Positions 11,640 through 22,742 of a stretch of 64,000 bases of DNA are shown one piece after another. Numbering within the stretch: the first letter of the stretch is position 1; the number at the start of each line of letters is the position of its first letter. The notes under the pieces were generated by a model. It saw nothing but the letters and a program-made list of their open reading frames with translations. It was not told where the DNA came from and searched no databases. The DNA is taken from contig JAVTVX010000030.1 of NCBI GenBank assembly GCA_033439265.1, positions 1,490,501 through 1,554,500 on the forward strand. Reading direction: 5' to 3'. A program made the position numbers and the translations under genes. Origin of the DNA: Dillenia suffruticosa (taxonomy: Eukaryota > Streptophyta > Magnoliopsida > Dilleniales > Dilleniaceae).

Positions 11640-13300
11640 TCAACCATCAACATGTAGAGTAATTGTCTTTGAGATCCTATGCATGATTTGATATTTTTTT
11701 CAATATTTACGTGTTTATGGCTCACTGAATTTTATTGGTGCCCTGAGTTAAGTTTTACGAGGAATGTCTTCCAAGTCAAGTACGCGAACGGAACAATCTT
11801 TGGCAACTTTGAACAACACATGCCAAAAAGGGTGTCTCTACTTTCAGAACTTAGCAGTCTACCCAGGATTTCTCACCAGAAAAACACAGTAAACAAATAA
11901 AAACATACAACAATGTACAACGTAGATCAGCAAAGAGGTTCATTCATCAAAATGGGTTGTAAAGACTCGAGCTTTACCAAATCACCTGTTAAACCTGTCA
12001 CGTAATTCTAAAACCTGCACAAATTGAAAAGCAGCAGTAAAGAAAGAGCACACACCAACAGTTTCAGCTTCCACCAACCTTCTTCGCATGCTTGCCATTA
12101 CCCATCGTGTTCAGAGTCTTTTACATTCAACCTGTTGAAAATCCGATCTGAACAACATATTGTTTTATGGGATTCGGGCATCAGAAATTCTCACAAGTAT
12201 GCCAATATACTCCATGGCCACGCAAGTGTCAAAGCCATAACCAGGTTCACAGAAAACAGTTAACCAATTCAACATCATTTTGTACTGGAATCAACATGAT
12301 CATAGTTCCTCAATCGATGCTTGTTTCAATGAAAAAACAAGCACTCTTCCAAGGCATCAGTGATAACATGGCAAAACACCAGCTGACATTATCCCTGTAT
12401 CAAGACATTGGATGCATTGGCATTATTATTCATACGATTAATGCCTAAACATATGGTGTACTTCAAGGAAACATCTTACTATCACTCGAGAACACCTTTT
12501 GCTACAAAGTTGCATGATGATTTCAGGAAGGCTAATCTCACGTAAGATGGGAATGAGATAAGGTGCCATATCACAGTTCTGTGATGCTTGAAGATTGTAA
12601 GGTATGCAGATTGTAGCACAAATTCATTTTGAGGACTCAAGATGCCATACCACAGTTTTTAGTCAAGTTATAAGTGCACTGCGGTTCAGTGGCCCCTTAT
12701 TTATGTCTCTTGGGGTTTATTTTATTTATATAATATATATTGGGGGGTTTTTTGTTTTTTTTGGGGGGGGGGGTGTTAAGGGTTGGTGAATGATGGCAAC
12801 CAAACAGAAGGCATGGAAACCAAGTGCATTTTTGGATTCCTCAAAACACCTTAACCATTTACATTTGCAACAGTTAACAGCGTTCTTTCCATTCTAAACT
12901 AATTGCAGAATGCATCCTTGTCAATTGTACCTTAATCATTAACCAGGATTAACAGTCATACCATTGCCAACCTATGTATTCAATGTTCTTCCCTTGGCCT
13001 CAGAGAACCGCTTATTGAAGCACATGGACCTCACCTGTCCTACAATAGTCATCCTCAATGCATATCATTTGACCATCTAAAACCATTCTATGGGTGCTTC
13101 TCATGCAACGCAACCTCTAACTTCCAGTTTTCCTGAAGTATGTCAACACTTCTATTCACTCCTCCAAGGGATTTAATTTCCATAGAAAGGAGCAGGAGGA
13201 CTCGCTTTAAAGGAACTTGAGAACAGGTGCTCTAAAAGAACAACTCCTTTCCCTCCCAACATGGTTTCTTCTTTCCTTCCTCCTAGCAGAAGTCAAACTG
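11640..13300. other. Unassigned region of moderate GC
   Basis: Base composition here is closer to genic than in the surrounding deserts, but no open frame gives a recognisable domain. A patch of G and T homopolymer runs lies at about 12741-12774. This could be old mobile-element sequence, or part of an untranslated or non-coding transcript read on the minus strand. Nothing decides between these. Confidence 0.35.
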
Positions 13301-13305
13301 ATTCA

Positions 13306-13640
13306 AAGCATAGATTCATATGCTTCTAAGATGCTAAACATTTTGAAACTTTCATAAAACCTCAATCCAATTCTACAATATGATCCCGGGAAGCCTAGAA
13401 GACAATCCCTGGTAGAAGCCAAATTTAGACAACTTTATCAACCTTTTTCAATTTCCCGAATATACTTCAATTTTCCGAAGCATAGATTCATATGCTTCTA
13501 AGATGCTAAACATTTCGAAACTTTCATAAAACCCCAATCCAGTTCTACCATATGATTCCAGGAAGCCTAGGAGACAATCCTAAGTAGAAGCCGAATTTAG
13601 ACAACTTTAACAACCTTTTTCAATTTTACGAACATACTTC
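13306..13640. repeat. Tandem duplication, 172-bp period
   Basis: The segment 13306-13468 recurs at 13478-13640 with a constant 172-bp offset and only scattered substitutions. Shared blocks include AGCATAGATTCATATGCTTC at the start and ATACTTC at the end. It is not coding in any frame. Confidence 0.9.
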
Positions 13641-13872
13641 CTCCTCTTAAAACTGCAACTAACTGCATCCCGTTTCAAGGACCAAATTTTGCCTGCGTAA
13701 ACAGACAAGCGCATCTACCTTCATCATAACTATTCATTCTAGTAAAGAAGGCACCATTCCTTTATAGGACTAACAGAAGTATCCATCTCCAGATGCAGCA
13801 ATTTCCAAAGCATAATGCAATCTTACACAAGAATGTAACGTCTTATACATGTGCACCAGCACAGGAGCCTAG

Positions 13873-13953
13873 TCAGTAAGCCACCTTGGCTTCAGCTGAT
13901 TCCTCATCCTTCTTCCACTGTGTTACAATTTCAAACAACATAATTTGATCCAT
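13873..13953 (-). other. Possible short terminal exon, unproven
   Basis: A 27-codon frame on the minus strand ends in WKKDEESAEAKVAY and a TGA at 13873-13875. The charged peptide looks more like real protein than its surroundings. A possible splice acceptor (ATTGTAACACAG) lies directly before the Trp codon. No upstream exon could be joined to it, and an in-frame stop lies just above the ATG at 13951-13953. Chance is a serious alternative. Confidence 0.2.
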
Positions 13954-14524
13954 GCTGATGGATTAAGTCCATTCCCTTCTTATTAGAACTTCCTTTGATG
14001 AGATTTCATATTCTGAACTCCTTATTAATGAAGCTAATCAATTTCTACCTCAGATAAGATTTACAATCATGATACACATAGGACGGTTGATTACAATTTT
14101 TTCAATAGCAAAAGAAAAGAACATTTGAGTTAGAGACTTGACAGAACAAAGAAGAGGATAAGGCACCCTCAAAGAAGAACTCAATCAAAAAACAAAAGAC
14201 ATCCTCCAAGAAGACTCCTGAGAGTAACTCCAAAAAGGCCCCCTGCCAAGGACTGAAATGATGCGAAGAGAAAAATTTTATTCGCAATAGCTGATTGCCA
14301 TTCATGTGCAAAGTAAGACTTAAGTGTCACATTGAAAAACTTTGGGAAAGTAGCCCTTCTATTGGTAAAGCAAAACGAAACCACTATACAGCACCAAAAG
14401 GTGATCTACCAAGATAGAATAAAGCTAGTTGTAAGAAAGGACTTTACAAAATCCAAAAAGGCAAAAACGGAAGAGATAAAGGGAAATCAGATCCAGATCA
14501 CGGCTCACAACATGGAGCTATCTG

Positions 14525-14940
14525 CTAGGAACAGAGTGCCATTCCAGGAGGAGGAATGTGTGGGACAGTTGGCCTATAGGAACTGTAGAAGTCTGGCTCC
14601 AACTTGGCCAGGAATTCTGCACATTCCAGTAAATGCAGTAGCCGGCACCCCAAGTCTCTACCAAGGAGCTCTCTACAGTCCTCCACAATCTCACCTCATG
14701 GGCTTCAGCTAATGTTTATTTCCACAATTATCTTTGATACTGCACAAGCATCAGACTCAAAAATTACCCTTCTAAAGCCTCTCAACCGAAGTAAGTCCAA
14801 AAACCATCATAATAGCACTAAATTCAACTACCACAGTCTTTGTCACCTCAGAAAAGAACAGAAACCAGACACCCAAATTCCCTCTTTATCTCGAGAAATG
14901 CCAACAGCCCAGCCTTAACTGGATTACCATGAGCATTCTC
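14525..14940 (-). pseudogene. Decayed LINE RNase H domain (RVT_3 type)
   Basis: Read on the minus strand, successive frames give the ordered landmarks of the plant LINE-type RNase H domain. They are GNPVKAG near 14912-14932, then RDKEGIWVSGF, VEFSAIMM, and VIFESDACAVSKIIVEI near 14730-14790. Last comes GEIVEDCRELL with a C-terminal stretch that stops at 14525-14527. At least two frameshifts and several stops separate these pieces, so the domain is dead. Following T-rich sequence to about 14100 may be the element's 3' end. No reverse transcriptase portion was seen next to it. The assignment rests on motif order, not on a search. Confidence 0.65.
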
Positions 14941-16534
14941 ATGTATGCTCAATCTCAACCAACTGAAATAGCATCAATGTTACGATTCTTATGTAATGAA
15001 AATTACTGCTCTGGACCTAATATTTGTTCTTTGCACCCTAGCCAAATTTAGCCTCATTGAAGCAAAAGCAATGACAAGCATTAAAAAAGATTAAAATCCA
15101 CTTCTAGTTTGTAATCACCCAAGATGTACAATGGCAGATTTCAGCTACAAAAACGAAGATCTAAAGTTGGCTTTTGAAATCTTCAAACCTGATTTCAATG
15201 CTTCGATGGTTGACTGTTCCGAAGGAGTGTTGTGAATCAATTTTCTAATAGGGTTTAGCCACATAAATCCGTTTTCTCTTTCCAATTCTGTTTCAGATAT
15301 ATATATATATATATATATATCATATCTCGCTAATTCCAAGGTTTTCTTATTCTTTGGACTTCCTTCACCTCTTGGAACTCCTAGAAATTTTATGTTATTG
15401 TTTTACCTAACTAGTATAACAAATGATCTTCATAGCACCCATATTCACTGTTCTCTCATTTTCTCATCAATCAAAGCAGGCCCTATTCTTTACCTTATAC
15501 ATCCAATCATCCATGCTAGAATTGCATCTCCAAAAGTTAATAAGACAGAATTTAACTAATAGCAAGCTTGCTAATGTTTGAGAGCAATGGTATTCCAGGA
15601 ACAAATCTTCTGCTAATGTTGAGCAAGCTTTTTTAAAGCAATTTAGACACTTTTTTTTGGTAAAAAGATATGATGCAAATATTCATGCCTGAGCCTCAAT
15701 TTCCATATAATTGTAGAAGGGAAGATCTGAATCCCAAACTAAAATTCAGGTCACGTTACCCAATACCAATTCTACCTTTGCCATCATCCTGCATGAGTTA
15801 GTGGCTTAGTGCGGCACCAAGATTTAGAGTTTCTATCTCATTTTGCCCATTTACAGCTCAATTTCATTTAGGTTACTTCATCTCTCCTTAATGTCATTCC
15901 CCCTTCTCAATCCCCAAATCCCTTAAAGAAAAAAGGTGGGAGACAGAGCCAGATGTAAAGCTTATGAAATGCAAAAACTTATGTTAAAAAATGCAAATCA
16001 AATGTTCAATAAACAGAACAGCAAAGACAATTCTGCGTACCGATATAACTTCCATGGATGTCTTCCGAAGTACCAAGGCCATCATGGCCAGTCTCAACTA
16101 GCAAGGGGAGGTGCTAGAGCTGCTTGCCATAAGCTAAAAGCTTCACACTGCTTTCACATAGGGAGAGGTGACATGATGCATTGAAAAGGGAAGCATTCAA
16201 AATCCAACCATACATGGGCAACATACAGAAGCATAATTGCATGCACAATTAAAATAATGGGAAGGAATGAATACTAATATATATTACGAGAACTAAGTTT
16301 GAAACTTTGAGACCAGAATATGGTAAACAAATTATCATGAAAACAAGGTATGTGCAGAGAAACTGACAGGTATACTTTACAAAACCACACGCAGCAAAGA
16401 TGCCTAAAAGCATGTGAAGGCTCCCATATTCTGTATACATTAATGTACAACCCATTTTCAGCTGTGCAAATGGAAGAATACCATTGAACAATCTCAAGAA
16501 AAAGTTAGAGTGACCTAACCCAAGGTCTGCATGA
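14941..16534. other. Region beyond LINE remnant up to 640-aa gene
   Basis: Holds a (TA)n tract near 15297-15321 and otherwise unique-looking sequence without a recognisable protein. The part from about 16200 to 16534 is probably the 3' untranslated region of the minus-strand 640-aa gene. A minus-strand stretch near 16020-16100 gives a plausible 24-residue frame between an AG and a GT, but no coherent gene model follows. Confidence 0.4.
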
Positions 16535-18457
16535 CTACACAATTCCCCCATGTCTGAACCCAGTATCCCCACAGTCAGTTCCAGAGTCCAACCCGCAAGG
16601 AGAATCGTACCATTTAGGATTTTCAGGGTAGAAGCTGTCTACCTGTATACCAACAAGATTTACATCTGTCACTATAGTGTCGTCATGCCTTAAGGGCTTT
16701 GTTAGTTTGGAATCCTCACAATCAAGAATGCCTTTATCATCAAACCCGCTGCATTTCAACCATTTTTCAGGCTTACAACTCTCACCTAATAGATCCTTTT
16801 GACTTCTACAGTCTGTTCTCATCTGGTCCCAGGGGGCAACATCCCCAAGTGTCTGCCCAAAACTGTCATCATCCTCATCAATCAAGTCTGTTTCCTTACC
16901 ATCGCCATATATCCTTTCATGGTGATGATCACTCCAATGTGCTAAATCACTCTCTCCCACCAACACATCAACAGTATTATCCTTGCCAGAGAGCAAACCA
17001 AGCGGTTTTGAACCATCGCCTCCAATGGTTTTAAGTCTATTCACAATATCATACAAATCTCGAGAAACAGGACCCATGAGATCATGTGGAAGTTTTGCAA
17101 TTTTCCCATCTAGCAAAGCAACTTCAGCCTTCAATTCCTGCAGCTGCTGCAAAACTGTAAGATGCAAATCCCCATCATCCTTCCCCAACAAAGAAAAAGC
17201 ATCATTCTCAGCATCCTCACTCATCCCATACACAGTGTCCTGATCCATCAAAAACCCACCTTTATGCCCAACAACCCGATGCATTATCCTCGCGTTCCCA
17301 TCCAATGGCCCTGGTTCATGACCAGAATGCACTGCATACAGCTTAAAAACGGCCATACCCTCTTCCCGATACACAAAAGTCTTGTCCTTCTCATTGTAAT
17401 TTTTAATCGGAACAATTGCCCTAATTCTAAACCCACATCCACATCTCTTCGAGGCATAAGGCTCCCTCTTCAAAATCCGTGATTTCTTTGCGGCAGGCTC
17501 CCCAGCCCGATGACAAGCATAATCCTTAACCTCAGCCATAAAAGGCTTATACCGAATATACTTCTGCCGGATACAAAGCACAACCTTATGTTTCGCAGCC
17601 AATTGCTGAAGCTTACGAGGCACTTCCTTAGCAGGCACATCAAAAGACTCGGTATACTCAAACCTACGCCGTTTCGTCCTGATACTTGACCCTGACGAAT
17701 CCGAACAAACCGGACACGAAGCAACACAAACCCTAATGAAAGACTCAGGGATTCCATAAAATTTAGCCCCTACAGTCCAAACTTGCTTAATTTTCTCTAT
17801 GGTTTCCTTAAGCCCTAAATGCTTTAAATCGCCATCACAGTGAAAACTCATGACAATGTCCTGCCATTGATTGATATGCGAAACGAATTGCTGCGAATTG
17901 TTCTTAAAGCATAGAAACTCGTTACCGTGAGGGTCCACGCGCGCGACGAGTTTGTCCTGGATCCTCTTCCACGCCGTGAGATACGCTGTGTCCTCGTTCC
18001 TGTCTTTCCACACCGATCGCCAGCTCTTGAGCACCGCGCAAGGCGTCGCAGCTCGAATCTCCTCCGGCGTCGCCAGTCGCCCTTCAAGCACGCACTTGAT
18101 CATCAGGGCATGCGATTCGGCGTTGAAAGTGTAGAATTGACTGGAGATGTGAGGTTCGGGGTTGATAAAGGGCGGTTGACGGTTGTTGGCGGTGACGGTG
18201 ACGGACTGATCGCCGTTATTGACAGCGGCGTCGGAGGAGCTGTGACTGCCAGATTCGTCCTCGTCTTCGTCCTCTTCGTCGCGGAAGAGGACGATTTCGG
18301 AGATCGGAGGGAGAGAGAAGGATTGAGCTTGGTCGTGGTCTTGATCTTGATCGGTGCCACTAATCGACGGCTGAGATTGGTCGATGATAAGGTGGTGATG
18401 GTGGTGAGGATCCAAGTGGTGGTGGAACACATCGTCCTCTGTTTTGTTAGGGTTCAT
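16535..18457 (-). CDS. Putative nuclear protein, FAR1-like zinc motif
   Basis: Intronless frame of 640 aa. The N-terminus is low-complexity: His-rich at 12-22, Gln/Asp-rich at 36-45, acidic at 60-68. A conserved-looking core spans about 110-400. It includes CVASCPVC (244-251), a basic TKRRR (261-265) that could act as a nuclear localisation signal, and a KKSRILKR basic patch (324-331). A possible zinc site is formed by Cys315, CGC at 339-341, and His377/His380 in HSGH. The order Cys...CxC...HxxH recalls the WRKY-GCM1/FAR1 zinc fold seen in transposase-derived plant regulators, but this is inference. A Leu/Gln-rich helix at 432-456 may be a coiled coil. The C-terminal third is acidic and not recognised. 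The ATG at 18455-18457 directly follows a GA/CT-rich leader. I recognise it as a plant-conserved type but cannot name it. Confidence 0.7.
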   Translation of the reverse strand: MNPNKTEDDVFHHHLDPHHHHHLIIDQSQPSISGTDQDQDHDQAQSFSLPPISEIVLFRDEEDEDEDESGSHSSSDAAVNNGDQSVTVTANNRQPPFINPEPHISSQFYTFNAESHALMIKCVLEGRLATPEEIRAATPCAVLKSWRSVWKDRNEDTAYLTAWKRIQDKLVARVDPHGNEFLCFKNNSQQFVSHINQWQDIVMSFHCDGDLKHLGLKETIEKIKQVWTVGAKFYGIPESFIRVCVASCPVCSDSSGSSIRTKRRRFEYTESFDVPAKEVPRKLQQLAAKHKVVLCIRQKYIRYKPFMAEVKDYACHRAGEPAAKKSRILKREPYASKRCGCGFRIRAIVPIKNYNEKDKTFVYREEGMAVFKLYAVHSGHEPGPLDGNARIMHRVVGHKGGFLMDQDTVYGMSEDAENDAFSLLGKDDGDLHLTVLQQLQELKAEVALLDGKIAKLPHDLMGPVSRDLYDIVNRLKTIGGDGSKPLGLLSGKDNTVDVLVGESDLAHWSDHHHERIYGDGKETDLIDEDDDSFGQTLGDVAPWDQMRTDCRSQKDLLGESCKPEKWLKCSGFDDKGILDCEDSKLTKPLRHDDTIVTDVNLVGIQVDSFYPENPKWYDSPCGLDSGTDCGDTGFRHGGIV

Positions 18458-18464
18458 GAGCCCG

Positions 18465-18469
18465 AGAGG

Positions 18470-18510
<41 letters not shown>

Positions 18511-18511
18511 G
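18465..18511. repeat. GA/CT microsatellite in the gene leader
   Basis: A nearly continuous GA tract ends 7 bp upstream of the ATG of the 640-aa gene (CT on that gene's coding strand). CT-rich leaders are common in plants and can bind BPC/GAGA-type factors. A further CT tract lies near 18755-18778. Confidence 0.8.
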
Positions 18512-18519
18512 AGAAGAGT

Positions 18520-20566
18520 GGTAGTGATGACGAAGAAGGAAGAGCTTTTCACTATGAAGTGGTTCTCTATCTCTCTCTCCCTCCTGAGTACAGTTTCAGA
18601 CTTGATTTTCTCTCACTAAAAATGGGTCGTCATTTATTTCTCTCTCCTCTGGTTTTAAATTAGGGCACGGGGAAAGGGAAAAAGGAAGCTGTTACTTGAG
18701 CGAAAGTTATCCACATATCCCAAATCTAAAATTTGACTCTGTCACCCATTTACTCTCTCTCTCTCTCTCTCTCTCTCCCACAAAAAAAAAAAAAAAAGAT
18801 AAAAATTAGCCCTAATTTAATTAGTTGACAATTTTTAGGAGAAAATTACACTGTATATGAGAAAAAATCTTAATAAACAAAAAATTTAATGGGTTTTTCC
18901 AAATTTAAAAGGGTGAAATGGTAAAAAAAAAAAAAAGAAATAAATGATCAAATATTTAGAATAATTTAACAATTGAGTAAATCAAACAAATATATAAAAC
19001 GGTGGGTGGGAAGGGATACAGAAGTAAAGTCATGTACCTCTTAGAATTTTTCTAAAATGTGGTCATGATAACAAGAAGTTTCCTATGATTGTGACAAAAT
19101 GAGATTAATTTGGGTGACTATCATAAATTGCGTAAATACATTGGTTTTATTATTTTTCCTTCGTGGCCGATACAATATAAGGATTGTTTTTTTTTTTAAT
19201 AACGAATCGGTATTTAAAATCATATTTTAACTAATTCGATACGAATATAATCTATTAACAAATTAGCAAATAATAAAGGTAATCTAAATACGATAAGATA
19301 TGTTCACAATGCTTTTTTAGATCGACTGATCCTTGATATGGTAGTCAATATGGTTAAATAGTATAATGTGGATTTTGTCGTATTGCATGCATGTGATTTA
19401 TAATTTTAAGAGAATCAAGAAATTTCTTTTGAAAAGTTTAGAAATAATATGTGAGAAAGCAACTATCGAGAAATAAAAATTAAAATTATTTCAAATATTA
19501 TCTCTTGTCGAGAGAGAAAATATAAAATCTATCGATAAAATTTATAAAAAAAAAAAAGCGCATAAAGAACTCAATCGTATAAAATGCATTATTTTCTTAT
19601 TATTTTTATTACTTTTTAGTTTATTTTATTGTTGTGTCTCATGTTGAATAAATTTCAATATTTTCCATTGGTTCGTGATTAACATTCTCCTAAATCAACT
19701 CATAATTGAGATACAAAAAGAACCGTAAGTCTTACTTTATTTGCAGTATAACACGACAATATTTATTCTTATTAATATGATATAAAATGCTTTGAATCAG
19801 TCTTGCATATTATGTTATAACTAAAACTAATCATTATTATTCTCATATGATTGAAACCGATTAAAGAAATTTTATAACAGAATCAAATGTCTTTTAGTTC
19901 AGTTCATTATTTTTATCTACGGAGTAACGCCGATTCAAAATAATATTAAAATTTTACTTTCAACAATGTTTTTTGTCATCATTTTTGTAGTAACAAAGAA
20001 AATGTGGAAGAAATCACTTGTAGTTTTTTTCTTAAAAATATAAATTTTATAGTTGGCCCTCTAACTATTGTCCTCGAATTTTTCTCTCAATTCTTTTTTT
20101 TAATTCTTTATATACTTTTCTTTTTAAATAAGAAGCCCGTAGATCTAGAAATAATATGAATAACCCTTTTTTTTATATAATTATTAAATAAATCATATTT
20201 GCTATTAAAACTTAAACTTACCTCCTTTCAAAAAAAATAAAATAAAATAAAAACTCACGCGCGCGCGCACACGCACAAAAACAAGCACCAACGTTTGGGG
20301 TGGGTGTAGTCCAACAAGATCCACGCAGGTCATGGGGCTGAAAATAAGATCATCCATGGCCTGACCTATTGGGCCGCCTGGGATCAGAAGGAGATATGGA
20401 TAAGCAAAATGATTTAATCCGCGATGCCAAGTAAGCCCATTCTGAACTGGGCTTCCAGGTTGGGCATTTGACAGAGAAAAATTTGATCGCAAATGGGACA
20501 GTCTACTGATACAAATCACTCTCATCCAATCTAGTGATTTCAGATTCAAATTCTTATACAATAAAA
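18520..20566. other. Intergenic region upstream of 640-aa gene
   Basis: The first 200 bp are probably promoter and leader sequence of the minus-strand 640-aa gene. The rest is AT-rich, with a diverged family R piece near 19185-19290 and a purine/pyrimidine CGCG-CACA tract near 20259-20276. The 20290-20560 stretch has higher GC but no recognisable product. Confidence 0.5.
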
Positions 20567-20581
20567 AAAAAGAAAAATCTA

Positions 20582-20735
20582 ATCAACGGTAAGTTAGACT
20601 AATGAGATGTGACGTTAAGTCGCTTAACCAAAATCCCGAGTTCAACAGGTGACTTGGGTATGGAACAGACTATGTTGGGAGAGTAGCCTCAAGAGTATAA
20701 CTCCGGATACTGATTGGTATAGTACCAAAAAAAAG
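20582..20735 (+). mobile_element. tRNA-derived SINE, family B, with TSD
   Basis: A 154-bp insertion is flanked by AAAAAGAAAAATCTA at 20567-20581 and again at 20736-20750. It carries an A-box-like TTAGACTAATGAG and a B-box-like GAGTTCAACAGG near its start. It ends with TATAGTACC followed by an A-rich tail. The TSD is A-rich, so part of the match could come from the tail, but its last seven bases (AATCTA plus flank) are specific. Confidence 0.65.
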
Positions 20736-20774
20736 AAAAAGAAAAATCTACTGAACTCCCATGGGTATAACGAT

Positions 20775-20960
20775 ATATTTATTTTTATTTTCACCACCGG
20801 TATTTGAGATTTATCCGACTAATTTAATTCGAGCACTGTGAGGCCTATTTTAGGAGTTGGCTCTCTTAAATCCTTGTTCGTCATTCTTAAGACTTAAACT
20901 CGAGATTTCTAATTAAAAGTATAGAGTGTCTGACCACTTAATCGAAAAGAGTTTGATTAT
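20775..20960 (-). repeat. Family R SINE-like copy, minus orientation
   Basis: One of the best preserved copies. On the plus strand it runs from CACCACCGGTATTTGAGATT through TAATTTAATTCGAGCACTGT to GTCTGACCACTTAATCG. It lies tail to tail against the next copy, so the pair can form a long imperfect hairpin. Confidence 0.6.
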
Positions 20961-21125
20961 ATATAATGATTTGATATTACACTTTTTTAATTATAAGTTT
21001 CGAATTTGAGTCATGAAAATAGAGAAATGAAATTTGGAAGAGCTAATCCTTTAATGGGCTCTACAATACTTGGATCGGATTAATCAGGTAAAGTTCAAAT
21101 ATCGGTCGGTGAAAACCAAAAAAAG
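20961..21125 (+). repeat. Family R SINE-like copy, plus orientation
   Basis: Sense copy. It has the B-box-like TTCGAATTTGAGTCATG near the start, then TCCTTTAATGGGCTCTACA, then the tail CAAATATCGGTCGGTGAAAA and an A-rich end. It is the inverted partner of the copy to its left. Confidence 0.6.
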
Positions 21126-21139
21126 AAAAAACAAAATCT

Positions 21140-21335
21140 ATGGGTTTTCTTTATTTATTTTTTACTTGAACTAATCAGTGTTTAGAATTATATTCTATTA
21201 ATTTAGTTCAAGTCGCTGTCAGAATCTTTTTAAGAGAGAGCTTTTTCAACATAATTTTTTTTTTATTTTCAAAATTTAAACTCAAATCTTGATTAAAAAA
21301 TTTAGTGTCTTTCCTATTAAAAATTTTAAATTAAA
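21140..21335 (-). repeat. Family R SINE-like copy, minus orientation
   Basis: A diverged third member of the cluster. It shows AATCAGTGTTTAGAATTATA, TTAATTTAGTTCAAGTC, and the end block 'caaatcttgattaaaaaattt'. Confidence 0.5.
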
Positions 21336-21782
21336 AATATAAAACGGGGAAATCCGATCAACGCACCGGTGAAAAACATTCCTCTTTTTTATTTTTTTTT
21401 TTAACAAAAAATTACATAAAGGGAGAATAGTAGAAAAGAGTTTCATTTCATTTACTCAAAATCTGTCTTATATGAAAATAAGAGATGCTATTCTCTAGAA
21501 ATACGTAAAGTTGCAAAGAGCCAGAACTGAGATTAAATGAGGCTTATGATGCAATAAATTTATAGGAATAAATGACAATTTTAATAATTATTTTATAAAA
21601 AATTTAGACTTTTACTAATAAAATCATATATTTCTTATAATAAAATTTATAAATTACTTAAAAAATATTATAAATAAAATAAAATAAAATTGAGAGGAAT
21701 GAAATTTTGAAAAGAGGTTCAAAGTCTTTATATCCTATTTATGAGAACAACCATTAGAGTGATTCACGTAACATAGCTGAAG

Positions 21783-21788
<6 letters not shown>

Positions 21789-21819
<31 letters not shown>
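21789..21819. repeat. (GA)n microsatellite
   Basis: A 31-bp GA tract, with a second GA tract at about 22046-22071. Neither lies next to a supported start codon. Confidence 0.9.
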
Positions 21820-21825
<6 letters not shown>

Positions 21826-22399
21826 ACTACACTCTCTTTTTTTTCACACGGAATTTGAATCCATAGGATTGTGGGAGCGAGATTGTCATCACTGAATTGT
21901 CTTTCAGAAGGCCAAAACTACTTCATTTCCCAAAGAAATATACTTGTTGCCAAACAACTAACCAAAACTTTTTTGCTGCGATTGGCATGGCAAGAAACTT
22001 TTATAGTTTTTTTTACCATGGTTGCTTCAATTGAAATGAAATGTCAGAGAGAGAGAGAGAGAGAGAGAGAGATTCCTTTGGAGCGTTCGATTTGATTAAT
22101 GTAAAAGGAAGAAAATGTGTATAGGTATACCAACATGGGAAGAACGAGAATGAATAAAATCTGTGATCTGATTCCTCTGATTACGCGAATTTTTTGCTTA
22201 ACCCAAAAGAACATATTTATAATCCAACTCGGTAATTGAACTGTTGATTCATTCAGTTTTGTGCTTTGTGGTACGAGAAAGGACCACACACACACTCCCA
22301 CACAAACTGAGAGAATAATACAATGAGTAACAACAACACTAAAATAAGTTATTTAAATTTAAATAATTTTGAATTTTTATTTTTATTAAAAGTTGATGA

Positions 22400-22560
22400 T
22401 TATATTTTTTTTTCTCTTTTCACCGATCGGTATTTGAATTTTGTCTAACTAATTCGGTTTGAATACTGTGAAACTCATTAAGAAATCGACTCTCTCAAAT
22501 CTCATTTTTTTATTCTGATAAATCTAATTCAAAACTTATGATTAAGGTCATTCCACTCTT
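22400..22560 (-). repeat. Family R SINE-like copy, minus orientation
   Basis: A well preserved copy. CACCGATCGGTATTTGAATT starts it on the plus strand, followed by ACTAATTCGGTTTGAATACT and ACTCATTAAGAAATCGACTC. It ends about 180 bp beyond the stop codon of the LBD19-like gene. Confidence 0.6.
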
Positions 22561-22742
22561 TCTCTCTCTCTCTCAATGCGCTAGGAGAGAAAAATTAATA
22601 CCAAAGTGATTTTCATCACCGCTTCAAAGAACCAAATTCAAAGATACTGCAACAACTTTGGTGAACTAGGGAGAAGACTACAAAGATACCAAGGCTAGAG
22701 CAGATTATATGAAGAATTACAAAATGGGCCGGTTGTGGAAAA

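Noticed and set aside
17927-18619. 230-codon plus-strand frame opposite the 640-aa gene
   Set aside because: Shadow of the GC-rich start of the real gene. It runs into the GA repeat and encodes Arg-Glu repeats.
20205-20561. 118-codon minus-strand frame next to the SINE B insertion
   Set aside because: No domain recognised. Its end runs into A-rich sequence and it looks like a chance frame in a GC-richer patch.
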